From assembly GCF_029968015.1 (NCBI RefSeq), contig NZ_JASCIS010000030.1, positions 31,912 through 95,911 on the forward strand: a DNA stretch of 64,000 nucleotides, read 5' to 3'. This document shows positions 25,720-32,778 of this stretch, one piece after another. The notes under the pieces are model-generated. The model saw only the letters and a list, made by a program, of their open reading frames with translations, was not told where the DNA came from and did no database searches. A program made the translations under genes and the position numbers. Within the stretch, counting starts at the first letter, position 1, and every line of letters starts with the position of its first letter. Origin of the DNA: Streptomyces luteolus (GTDB taxonomy: Bacteria > Actinomycetota > Actinomycetes > Streptomycetales > Streptomycetaceae).

Positions 25720-25842
25720 GGGGCGCGGGGAACTGCGCGACCAGCCACGACGGCGCGGCAGCCGAACGACGGCAAAAGGTAGCCCCTCCGGCGATTGAGG
25801 AGCCGGGGGGCCGGGGGCGGAGCCCCCTGGGGGTGCGGCGGC
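25720..25842. repeat. Modular intergenic repeats
   Basis: A 37-bp block at 25720-25756 is identical to 13884-13920, and both are followed by a further similar stretch (GCAGCCGAA). Then come a CCCCTCCGGCGATTGAGGAGC unit near 25785-25804 and a GGGGGC-type palindrome with GGAGCCCCC near 25806-25830. The cluster lies between the SurA-like stop and the mazG start. Confidence 0.85.
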
Positions 25843-26484
25843 CTACGCCCTGGTCGCGTCCCGTACCCACGGGGTGCGCACGTCCACCCGCCTGCTCTTG
25901 GTCACGTCCCACTCGCCGTACCGCGGGTTCAGGTCGATGTTCAGGGCCTTGGACGCCTTCGACAGGGCCGCCCAGAACTCCGCCTGGCCCTGTTCGGTGT
26001 TGGGGTCGGCGCCCAGCTCGCTGTACAGCTTCTGGGCCTCGATCTCCGTGCGGAGGCTTTCGTCGATGCGGGAGGCCGGGATGTTGTACTGCTGCAGCCA
26101 GCCCGCCTCCAGGGCCTTCGCGCCGCCCGCCTGCTTCTCCAGGTTGCCGCGCAGGCCCTGGACCTCCTTGCGGCTGACCGTCACGCCCGCGTCGGTGGCC
26201 GCGCGGTGCAGGACGCGGTCGAGGACCAGGGACTGCAGGGTGTCGCGGGTGAGGCCGCCGGTCTTCTCCACGGCCTGGGCGTACTGCCCGGACTTCTCGG
26301 TGGCCGACCGCTGCGCCGCCCGCACTTCCTGTACGCGGGACTGGAGTTGCGCGACCGTGATGCGCTCGCCGCCCACGACGGCCGCGGCGCCGGGATGTGC
26401 CTCGTCGCCGCAGGCGGTCAGGAGCGGGGCCGCGACGAGGGCGGCGGCGGAGAGGGCGAGCGCGGTGCGACGACGGCGGTGCAA
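25843..26484 (-). CDS. SurA N-terminal-like lipoprotein (possible chaperone)
   Basis: A 213-residue predicted lipoprotein. I chose the TTG at 26484 because GGGAGG lies 6 bp upstream; it gives MHRRRRTALALSAAALVAAPLLTAC, a basic n-region, hydrophobic core and lipobox LTAC with Cys25. The mature part has VVGGERITVAQLQSRVQEV, the start of a SurA/trigger-type helical domain, and DTLQSLVLDRVL. No PPIase domain is present. It would sit on the outer face of the membrane and may assist folding of exported proteins. Confidence 0.82.
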   Translation of the reverse strand: MHRRRRTALALSAAALVAAPLLTACGDEAHPGAAAVVGGERITVAQLQSRVQEVRAAQRSATEKSGQYAQAVEKTGGLTRDTLQSLVLDRVLHRAATDAGVTVSRKEVQGLRGNLEKQAGGAKALEAGWLQQYNIPASRIDESLRTEIEAQKLYSELGADPNTEQGQAEFWAALSKASKALNIDLNPRYGEWDVTKSRRVDVRTPWVRDATRA

Positions 26485-26622
26485 AGGAGCCTCCCGGCGG
26501 CGAGACGGAGCTTGTGCGTCGTTGCACAAGGGCCTTGCGGAGATCGATGTTAGGCAGTGGGCGGGGGTTCGGCCACTGATTCGACCAACGATTCGGGGAG
26601 AGTTCCGGGCACGCCCCCTGGC

Positions 26623-28170
26623 TCAGCCGCGCACCTGACCGAGCCAGTGCAGCGTGCGGCGGATCTCGCCGGGCAGCGGATGGCCCGGCCCGTGCACCCG
26701 CTCCGCGTCGTACAGGAGGCGGGCCAGGGTGTCGTGGGCGCCCGCGCGATCACCGAGGGCGAGCAGCAACTGGCCGATGCGGCGGCGGAGTTCGAGCGCC
26801 GCGCCGGGGTCGCCGACGGTGCTGGCGACGTACTGGTTCTCGTAGAACGGCAGCAGGGAGCGGTACTCGGCGAGGGCCGCGGCCGGTTCGCCGAGCTGTT
26901 CCAGGCACTGGGCCATCTCGTACCGGAACTGGAGCGAGGCCGGGTCGGCCTGGCCCGCCTCGGCGCTGCGTTCGTCGGCGAGGCGGCGCAGTTCGGGCAG
27001 GGCGCGGCGGTACTGGCCGTCGTCCATGAGCGTGGCCGCGTACTGCTTGCGCAGCGTGCGTACGACCGTGGAGCGCGGGCCGTGCTGGGCCTCGGCGGTG
27101 GGCAGGATCGCGCCGAGGAGGTCGACGGCCTGGGTGACGCGGCCCTCGCCGAGCAGCCGCTTCACGTCGTCGACGGCGCGCGCGACCTCCGAGAGCGCGA
27201 CCGGCACCTCGGCGGACGGCGGGGCGGTGGGGCGCGGCGGGACCGGTACGGGCGTGGGGGTGCCGGCGCGGTCGGGCCAGGGGGCGCCGGGGCGCAGGAA
27301 GGGGCGGGTGGGGTCGAGCATGCCGGTGGGGGTGCCGCGGCCGGGAAGGAGCGGGGCCAGCGCCTCGTACACCTCCTGCGCGGAGTCCGGGCGGTCCCCC
27401 GGTTCCTTGGCGAGCAGCCGGTTCACGAGCGCTTCGAGGGGCTCGGGGATCTCGGGGCGCTTGCCGCGGACGGGTATCGGTGTTTCGTAGAGGTGGCTGT
27501 GGAGGACGCCGAGGACGGTGGCGCCGTCGAACGGGACGTTCCCGCTGAGGAGTTCGTAGAGCAGGATGCCCAGGGCGTACAGGTCGGTGTACGGGCCGAC
27601 GGCGCCGCCCATGGCCTGCTCGGGGGCCATGTAGGCGGGGCTGCCTATGGGTGAGCCGGTGTGGGTGAGGCGGGTGGTGTCGGTGTCCATGACGGAGGCG
27701 ACGCCGAGGTCGAGGACGGTGAGCGTGCCGTCCGGTTTCACCATGACGTTCCGCGGCTTGAGGTCGCGGTGCACGATCGGCACGGCGTGCACCGCGCAGA
27801 GCACGGCGCAGAGTTGGGCGGCCACGGCGACGGCCCACGGCCAGGGGTAGGGCTTGTGCCGCTCGATGTGGTCGGCGAGGTCGGTGCCGTCGACGTGCTG
27901 CATGACGAGGAACAGGTCGTCGCCGTCGCTGCCCGCGTCGTGGACGGTGACCAGGCCCGGGTGGTCGACCTGGGCGGTGACGCGGCACTCGCGGACGAAG
28001 CGGCGGCGCAGCTCGTCGGCCTCCCCTCCGGCGACGCGGTCGGGGCGGAGCAGCTTGACGGCGACGCGGCGGTCGAGGCGCTGGTCGTAGGCCGTCCAGA
28101 CCTGGCCCATGCCGCCCTGGCCGATCTGCTGGGAGAGTTCGTACCGGCCGGAGATCAGGCGTCCGCTCAC
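26623..28170 (-). CDS. Serine/threonine protein kinase with C-terminal TPR-like region
   Basis: A 515-residue soluble kinase. The glycine loop is IGQGGMGQVW (16-25), the ATP lysine AVKLL (Lys39), the catalytic loop HRDLKPRN (134-141), the metal motif DLG rather than DFG (154-156) and the APE motif in PAYMAPEQA. The domain ends near residue 275. A Pro-rich linker is followed by a helical region with TPR-like helices (about 340-515). There is no transmembrane or PASTA segment. The start overlaps the stop of the upstream membrane protein gene by 4 bp (ATGA), so it may signal at the membrane through that partner. Confidence 0.92.
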   Translation of the reverse strand: MSGRLISGRYELSQQIGQGGMGQVWTAYDQRLDRRVAVKLLRPDRVAGGEADELRRRFVRECRVTAQVDHPGLVTVHDAGSDGDDLFLVMQHVDGTDLADHIERHKPYPWPWAVAVAAQLCAVLCAVHAVPIVHRDLKPRNVMVKPDGTLTVLDLGVASVMDTDTTRLTHTGSPIGSPAYMAPEQAMGGAVGPYTDLYALGILLYELLSGNVPFDGATVLGVLHSHLYETPIPVRGKRPEIPEPLEALVNRLLAKEPGDRPDSAQEVYEALAPLLPGRGTPTGMLDPTRPFLRPGAPWPDRAGTPTPVPVPPRPTAPPSAEVPVALSEVARAVDDVKRLLGEGRVTQAVDLLGAILPTAEAQHGPRSTVVRTLRKQYAATLMDDGQYRRALPELRRLADERSAEAGQADPASLQFRYEMAQCLEQLGEPAAALAEYRSLLPFYENQYVASTVGDPGAALELRRRIGQLLLALGDRAGAHDTLARLLYDAERVHGPGHPLPGEIRRTLHWLGQVRG

Positions 28171-28868
28171 CGGCGCTCGCCCTCAGCGCGCCCGTCCCCC
28201 TCGCCTGCCGGCGGCGTTCCGTCCAGAGGCGTTCCGTCCTGGCGCGTTCCGTCCTGGCGCGTTCCGTCCTGGCGCGTTCCGTCCTGGCGCAACAGGCTGC
28301 TCAGCTCGTCGAGTTCGGCGCGGACCTGGTCGATGCGGGCGGGTGCGGGGCGCTGCGGGGCGCCGGGCGCCTGCTGGGGTCCGGGTCCGGGCTGCGGCAG
28401 GCCGGTGGGTCTGGTGACCTGCTGGGCGGGGCCGGCCTGGGCGGGGTATCCGTACTGGCCCTGGGCGGGCGGGCCTTGAGGCGGCACGAACGGGGCGTAC
28501 GGCGACTGCGCCTGCGCCTGCGACTGCGACTGCTTGGCGAAGTAGCGGATCTCCGCGACGAGGTAGTACGTGATCGCGGCGACGGCGCCGCCGAGGAGGC
28601 AGAGCAGCCCGAGGCTCTCCTCGGCGGTGTCGAGTTCCTGCGTCGGGTCTCTGCCGATCAGGATCACGGAGAGGATGACGAGGAGGATCGACCCGCCGAA
28701 CAGCCACCAGTCCCGCGGCCTGCGCGTGACGACGGCGAGGCGCAGCATCGGGACCCAGGACAGGAAGCCGCAGGAGATCAGCGCGAGCGCGACGAAGAGC
28801 ACGCGCAACCCGACGAGCTGCGCGGACGAGGGTCGCGATGGCGGCGGTGCATAGCCGTGGCCGTGCAT
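28167..28868 (-). CDS. Membrane protein with RQDGT repeats, kinase-coupled
   Basis: A 233-residue protein; the ATG at 28868 has AGGAG 8 bp upstream. Three hydrophobic helices are visible (VLFVALALISCGFLSWV, LFGGSILLVILSVILIG, LGLLCLLGGAVAAITYYLV) within residues 20-115. The C-terminal half is Gln/Pro/Gly-rich, with a coiled segment IDQVRAELDELSSLL and then four RQDGT copies. The last codons overlap the kinase start by 4 bp, so it may be the kinase's membrane partner or substrate. No known domain. Confidence 0.8.
   Translation of the reverse strand: MHGHGYAPPPSRPSSAQLVGLRVLFVALALISCGFLSWVPMLRLAVVTRRPRDWWLFGGSILLVILSVILIGRDPTQELDTAEESLGLLCLLGGAVAAITYYLVAEIRYFAKQSQSQAQAQSPYAPFVPPQGPPAQGQYGYPAQAGPAQQVTRPTGLPQPGPGPQQAPGAPQRPAPARIDQVRAELDELSSLLRQDGTRQDGTRQDGTRQDGTPLDGTPPAGEGDGRAEGERR
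28216..28290. repeat. 15-bp minisatellite inside a coding region
   Basis: GTTCCGTCCTGGCGC is repeated exactly at 28231-28245, 28246-28260, 28261-28275 and 28276-28290, with a degenerate copy at 28216-28230. It encodes the RQDGT repeats of the membrane protein. Confidence 0.95.
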
Positions 28869-28982
28869 GGGGGCTGCTCCTGGGAACCGAACGGGCGTGT
28901 GCAAGGTCGAGAGTAGCCCCCGGGACCGACAGCCGGACCTGAGTTGGTCGGCTGGGTGCTCAAAGCGTGATCGGCCGACAGG

Positions 28983-29771
28983 TCAAAGAGTGTGCCGCAC
29001 CCACACATTGGGCTCCACATACACGGCGTATCCCTGGTCCGGAGCACAGTGCACCGGCACGAGCGCCTTCGGCACTTCGACCTCGCAGCCCTCACCTGCC
29101 GCGTCGAAGGGCAGGCCCGTCCAGCCGCGCCACTCCTCCAGGGTGCCGGAGACGGTCATGGAGTTGCGGGCCACGGACTCGATGACGCCGCCGACCCGGA
29201 CGTGCACGCGCAGCCAGGGGTCGTGCGGAAGCCCGTCGGGGCGCCGCCGGTGCGCGTACTCCTCCATGGGCGTGCGCGGTTCGAGGTGCTTGGCGCTCGG
29301 CCGGACCGGCGCGACGAGTGTGCCGTAGCCGAGCGCGCGGGCGTTGGCCCGCATCGCGTCGAGCATCGCGTACGAGAGGCCGCCGCCCTGGGCGCCGGGG
29401 GCGACGGTGACCTCGATGGCGCTGACGGTGTCGGGTTCGGTGCCGTGCCTGACGTCGGAGAACGCCCACATGAGGACGCGGTCCCAGCCGCCGTCGGGCA
29501 GAGTGCCGCGGCCCTTCGCGGCGAGGGCGAAGGGCACGCTGAGGGCGCGGGCGACGAGTTCGCCGCTCTCATCGGTGGCGACCAGGACGTACTCGGGCAG
29601 TTCGGACACGATCCGGCCCCAGAGGATCCAGCCGATCGGGTCCTCGGTGACGAACTGCGGCCAGGCGTCGCCCAACGCCCAGAAGGCTCCGGTGAGTTCG
29701 GGCCGCTCGGCAAGCGTGGTGATCTTCAGGTCCGCTGCGGGGCGGGGCTTCCCGGGCTGTTCGGCGTCCAT
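28983..29771 (-). CDS. GNAT-family N-acetyltransferase-like protein
   Basis: A 262-residue protein. I chose the ATG at 29771; a GTG at 29780 is possible and neither has a clear ribosome site. The central VSAIEVTVAPGAQGGGLSYAMLDAMRANARALGYGTLVAPV shows the GNAT beta4/beta5 and acetyl-CoA loop pattern, with GGGLSY replacing the usual Q/RxxGxG/A, so acetyl-CoA binding may be weak. A C-terminal extension of about 70 residues forms a beta-rich part. Substrate is unknown. Confidence 0.75.
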   Translation of the reverse strand: MDAEQPGKPRPAADLKITTLAERPELTGAFWALGDAWPQFVTEDPIGWILWGRIVSELPEYVLVATDESGELVARALSVPFALAAKGRGTLPDGGWDRVLMWAFSDVRHGTEPDTVSAIEVTVAPGAQGGGLSYAMLDAMRANARALGYGTLVAPVRPSAKHLEPRTPMEEYAHRRRPDGLPHDPWLRVHVRVGGVIESVARNSMTVSGTLEEWRGWTGLPFDAAGEGCEVEVPKALVPVHCAPDQGYAVYVEPNVWVRHTL

Positions 29772-29886
29772 GGGGCGCACGCTAGCCGGGAGTTCGGCCG
29801 TGGCGGTACCGAATTTGCGCGGCGTACGGCGTGCCGCGACCGGCGTCCGGGGTCCGGCCTCCGGCGTCCGGCGTCCGGCGTCCCGC

Positions 29887-30600
29887 TCAGTTCGCCGCGA
29901 CCCGGTCGCCCAGCTCCACCGCGCCGGGGGTGACGACCTCGGCGTACACCCCGAAGCGCATGTCGCGGGTCTCGCTCAGGGTCTTCAGGACGCGGCCGTC
30001 GGCGGGCACTCCGGGCTGGGGCAGGGTCGTCATGACGCAGCGCGGCACGCGTTCGGTGATCCGCAGGAGGACGCCGCCGACGCGGACCTCGCGGCCGGTC
30101 CAGCCCTCCTCGGCCCAGGGCTCGTCACCGTCGGCATCGATCACGATGTTCTTGCGGAACCGGCGGATGTCGGCGGGGACATCGTCACCGAGCAGCCGGC
30201 CGAGCGCGCGCAGGGAGGCCGTGGAGACGATCGACACCGGTGCTTGGTCCTGGTACGAGGGCGGCTCGGCGTCCGGCGCCTCGCGGACCAACTCGGCCTC
30301 GGGCCCGCAGAGTTCGGCGAGCCCCGGGTCCCCGGGCGCCACTCGGGCGCCGTCCGGAAGGTGTACGGAGAGGGCATCGGCGGTGTCGTCGTACGCGGCG
30401 GCGCACTCGATCAGCCAGGGGGCCTTGCGGAACCGGCGATGGCTCTTGCCGCTGCCGATCTTGCCGTCCGCGTACCGCAGCGCCCACAGCCGGTCGCCGA
30501 GGACACCGCGCGCGTCGAGGTCCAGGCGCTCGCGGTCCTCGCCGCGCATGGACTTCACCGGAAACCTCGCGAGCCCCACGACCACCCCGAGCGACGTCAT
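29887..30600 (-). CDS. MOSC domain protein (YcbX-like)
   Basis: A 237-residue protein with the start ATG at 30600, preceded by GGGAGG at a 6-bp spacing. The N-terminal VGLARFPVKSMRGEDRERLDLDARGVLGDRLWALR is the MOSC_N beta-barrel, and the MOSC domain follows, with FRKNIVIDAD and a conserved Cys in RVPRCVMTTLPQ near residue 190. MOSC proteins bind molybdenum cofactor or transfer sulfur and can reduce N-hydroxylated compounds. It is a single gene with no molybdenum genes around it. Confidence 0.9.
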   Translation of the reverse strand: MTSLGVVVGLARFPVKSMRGEDRERLDLDARGVLGDRLWALRYADGKIGSGKSHRRFRKAPWLIECAAAYDDTADALSVHLPDGARVAPGDPGLAELCGPEAELVREAPDAEPPSYQDQAPVSIVSTASLRALGRLLGDDVPADIRRFRKNIVIDADGDEPWAEEGWTGREVRVGGVLLRITERVPRCVMTTLPQPGVPADGRVLKTLSETRDMRFGVYAEVVTPGAVELGDRVAAN

Positions 30601-30671
30601 GCTGTTCCTCCCCGTCGGACTGCGACCGGTCGGTCCACCGGCCGGTCCCGACGGTACCGGGCGGGGGACTG

Positions 30672-31556
30672 TCAGATCTTGCCGATCCCGAGGGTGTTCT
30701 CGCCGGGCAGGAGGCCTGATCCGACGACGGTCAGCCAGGGGTCGCCGAGCAGCTCGGCCAGCCGGTCGATGTCGTGGGCGACGAGTGCGCGCCACGGCTC
30801 TGCGGCGAGCTCGTCGGTGCGGTCCTCGACCGTCTGACGCAGGGCGCGGCCCGACTCGGTGGCGGTGCCGTCCTCCTTCAACAGGCCGCGTTCCGCAAGC
30901 CGTTGACAGGCGGCGGACCATTCCTTCCCGGTCCAGCCGCGGCTCGCGAAGGTCTCGGGTGCGGCGGCGCCGACGGCCGCGAACGACACGAGCGACTCCA
31001 CCGGGTCGAGGCCCGCCTCCCGCAGTGCGGTCAGATGGCCGTCGCCGCGGTGTTCGCGCAGCACGGTCGCGGCCTGCCACAGCACCTGGTGCGGCTCATC
31101 CGGCCAGGGCAGCGCGGCGTTGGCGGCGGCCAGCGGGCAGCCGGCCGGATAGGGGGCGGAGGACTGCGCGGCGCGGCGTGTGAGGGCGGCAGCCTCGGCG
31201 AGTTCGGGGCCGTCTACGCGGGCGCCGAGGATCGAACGGTACGCACGGTCCACGGCGCGCCGGCGGGCGGCCAGGACGGCCTCGGGCGCGGCGATGTCCC
31301 AGGCGGCGGGGACATACCGGCCGACCATCTCCGGGCTGAAGCTGTGGAACGTCGCCGTCACCCGCTCCCGGCCGGCCGCGCCGAGCGGTGCCACGCGCCA
31401 GGCGAAGTAGCTGGGCCAGCGCTCGTCGGTGCCGTAGCCGAGGGCGTCGGCCTCCGCGAAGGACTCGGGGGCGTAGTAGAGGACGGCGTGCAGCGGTTCG
31501 AGCAGGTGCCACAACTGCCGTACGCGTGCGTTCGGGTGCTGGTTCGGCTGCGGCAT
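30672..31556 (-). CDS. SCO6745-family protein
   Basis: A 294-residue soluble protein. The ATG at 31556 has AGGAGG 6 bp upstream; the frame runs further but into the divergent regulator's control region. It opens with a helical domain (LWHLLEPLHAVLYYAPESFAEADALGYG), and the last half contains a winged-helix-like part (LAERGLLKEDGTATESGRALR). It matches the Streptomyces 'SCO6745 family' as I remember it, with unknown function. It is divergent from a TetR regulator that probably controls it. Confidence 0.8.
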   Translation of the reverse strand: MPQPNQHPNARVRQLWHLLEPLHAVLYYAPESFAEADALGYGTDERWPSYFAWRVAPLGAAGRERVTATFHSFSPEMVGRYVPAAWDIAAPEAVLAARRRAVDRAYRSILGARVDGPELAEAAALTRRAAQSSAPYPAGCPLAAANAALPWPDEPHQVLWQAATVLREHRGDGHLTALREAGLDPVESLVSFAAVGAAAPETFASRGWTGKEWSAACQRLAERGLLKEDGTATESGRALRQTVEDRTDELAAEPWRALVAHDIDRLAELLGDPWLTVVGSGLLPGENTLGIGKI

Positions 31557-31608
31557 GACGCCCTCCTGCGGGTGTTCTGCATCGCGCACGGCCCATGTCC
31601 GTACGTAC

Positions 31609-31664
31609 AAACTTGCCACCGCCTAGATTGCCCGCCCAGACAGAAACTTGTCAATGCCTAGATT
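31609..31664. promoter_or_regulatory. Candidate TetR operator: two 21-bp direct repeats
   Basis: AAACTTG-(C/T)CA-NN-GCCTAGATT occurs at 31609-31629 and 31644-31664, matching at 18 of 21 positions with start points 35 bp apart. It is in the divergent promoter region between the SCO6745-family gene and the TetR gene. Confidence 0.6.
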
Positions 31665-31682
31665 TGGCGTAGCCTGCTGCCC

Positions 31683-32249
31683 ATGACCAGCCAGCGCGCC
31701 TACCACCACGGCGACCTGCGCCGCGCCGTGCTCACCGCCGCCCTCGACGCGATCCGCGACTCCGGGCCCGCCGCCCTGAGCCTGCGCGATCTGGCTCGCC
31801 GCGCGGGCGTATCGCACGCCGCGCCCGCGCACCACTTCAAGGACCGCACGGGCCTGCTCACGGCCATCGCTGCCGAGGGGTTCGACCTGCTCGCCGGCGC
31901 CTTGGCGGAGGCACCGGAGCTACGCGAGCGGGGCGTGCGGTACGTCCGGTTCTGCCGCGAGCACCCGGCCCACTTCCAGGTGATGTTCACGCCCGAGCTG
32001 CTGCGTGCCGACGATCCGGCCCTGCGGGCGGCGCGGGACCGTGCGAGGGAGCAGCTGCGTTCGGGGATCGGCGACTTGGAGACGTCGGAGCGCGGCGAGG
32101 ACGCGCGCCTCGCGGGCATCGCGGCGTGGTCCCTGGCGCACGGTTTCGCGACGCTGCTCCTTGCGCACAACTTGGATGAGCCGTTGGAGGGGCAAGATCC
32201 GGAGGGGGTGTTCCGGGGGCTGACGGGGTTGCTGTTCCAGGGGCGTTGA
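31683..32249 (+). CDS. TetR/AcrR-family regulator (WHG-type C-terminus)
   Basis: A 188-residue repressor. The helix-turn-helix covers about residues 25-55 (LSLRDLARRAGVSHAAPAHHF). The C-terminal ligand domain contains CREHPAHFQVMFTPELL, typical of the TetR_C_33/WHG group. It is divergent from the SCO6745-family gene, with direct repeats between them, so autoregulation and repression of the neighbour are likely. The ATG at 31683 is the first in frame. Confidence 0.87.
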   Translation: MTSQRAYHHGDLRRAVLTAALDAIRDSGPAALSLRDLARRAGVSHAAPAHHFKDRTGLLTAIAAEGFDLLAGALAEAPELRERGVRYVRFCREHPAHFQVMFTPELLRADDPALRAARDRAREQLRSGIGDLETSERGEDARLAGIAAWSLAHGFATLLLAHNLDEPLEGQDPEGVFRGLTGLLFQGR

Positions 32250-32359
32250 CCGCCTCCCCGCGCCGTCCGACGGCCCCTTACCTCGCAGGTAATCGCCCCC
32301 TCCCTCACCCCCCGGCACGATCGTTCCCGTCACATCGAGTCGAGGCCCGAGGAGCCCCC

Positions 32360-32773
32360 ATGTCCGTCACCGACACCCGCGCCGTGGTCCAGGAGTTTCT
32401 GCGTGCCCGGCTCGCCTCCGACACCGGGCGGCTCATCGAGCTGTTCGCCGATGACGTGGACTGGCTGTTGGCCGAGAATCCCGGCGTGCCGTGGATCCGG
32501 CCGCGGGCCACTGGGGCCGAATGTGCCGTTCAGGGGGTGGAGTTGGCGGAGTACACCGTCGCCGAGGACTCGCGTGCCTCGGTGGACACGTTCCTCGTCG
32601 ACGGTGCCGACGCCGTACTCCTCGGTCATCTCTCCGGGACCGTGCGGGCCACGGGCAAGACCTTCGAAGGGCCCTTCGCGCTCCGCCTCACCGTCGAGGA
32701 CGGCCGGATCACCCGGCACCACCTCTACGAGAACAGCCTGTCGGTCTCACAGGCATGCACACCGGGCGACTAA
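32360..32773 (+). CDS. NTF2/SnoaL-like protein
   Basis: A 137-residue protein of the nuclear-transport-factor-2-like fold. The ATG at 32360 has GAGGAG upstream. Visible features are an N-terminal helix (VVQEFLRARLASDTGRLIELFADDVDW), and the terminal strands ALRLTVEDGRITRHHLYENSL. The fold forms a small pocket used by isomerases, dehydratases or ligand carriers. It converges on mfd with a gap of only 5 bp, so the transcripts must overlap. Confidence 0.85.
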   Translation: MSVTDTRAVVQEFLRARLASDTGRLIELFADDVDWLLAENPGVPWIRPRATGAECAVQGVELAEYTVAEDSRASVDTFLVDGADAVLLGHLSGTVRATGKTFEGPFALRLTVEDGRITRHHLYENSLSVSQACTPGD

Positions 32774-32778
32774 AGCCC

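Noticed and set aside
23438..26527. A 1029-codon - strand frame that could look like a lipoprotein-P450 fusion
   Set aside because: The frame is open by chance through the mazG and SurA-like genes. The P450 has its own GTG start overlapping the mazG stop.
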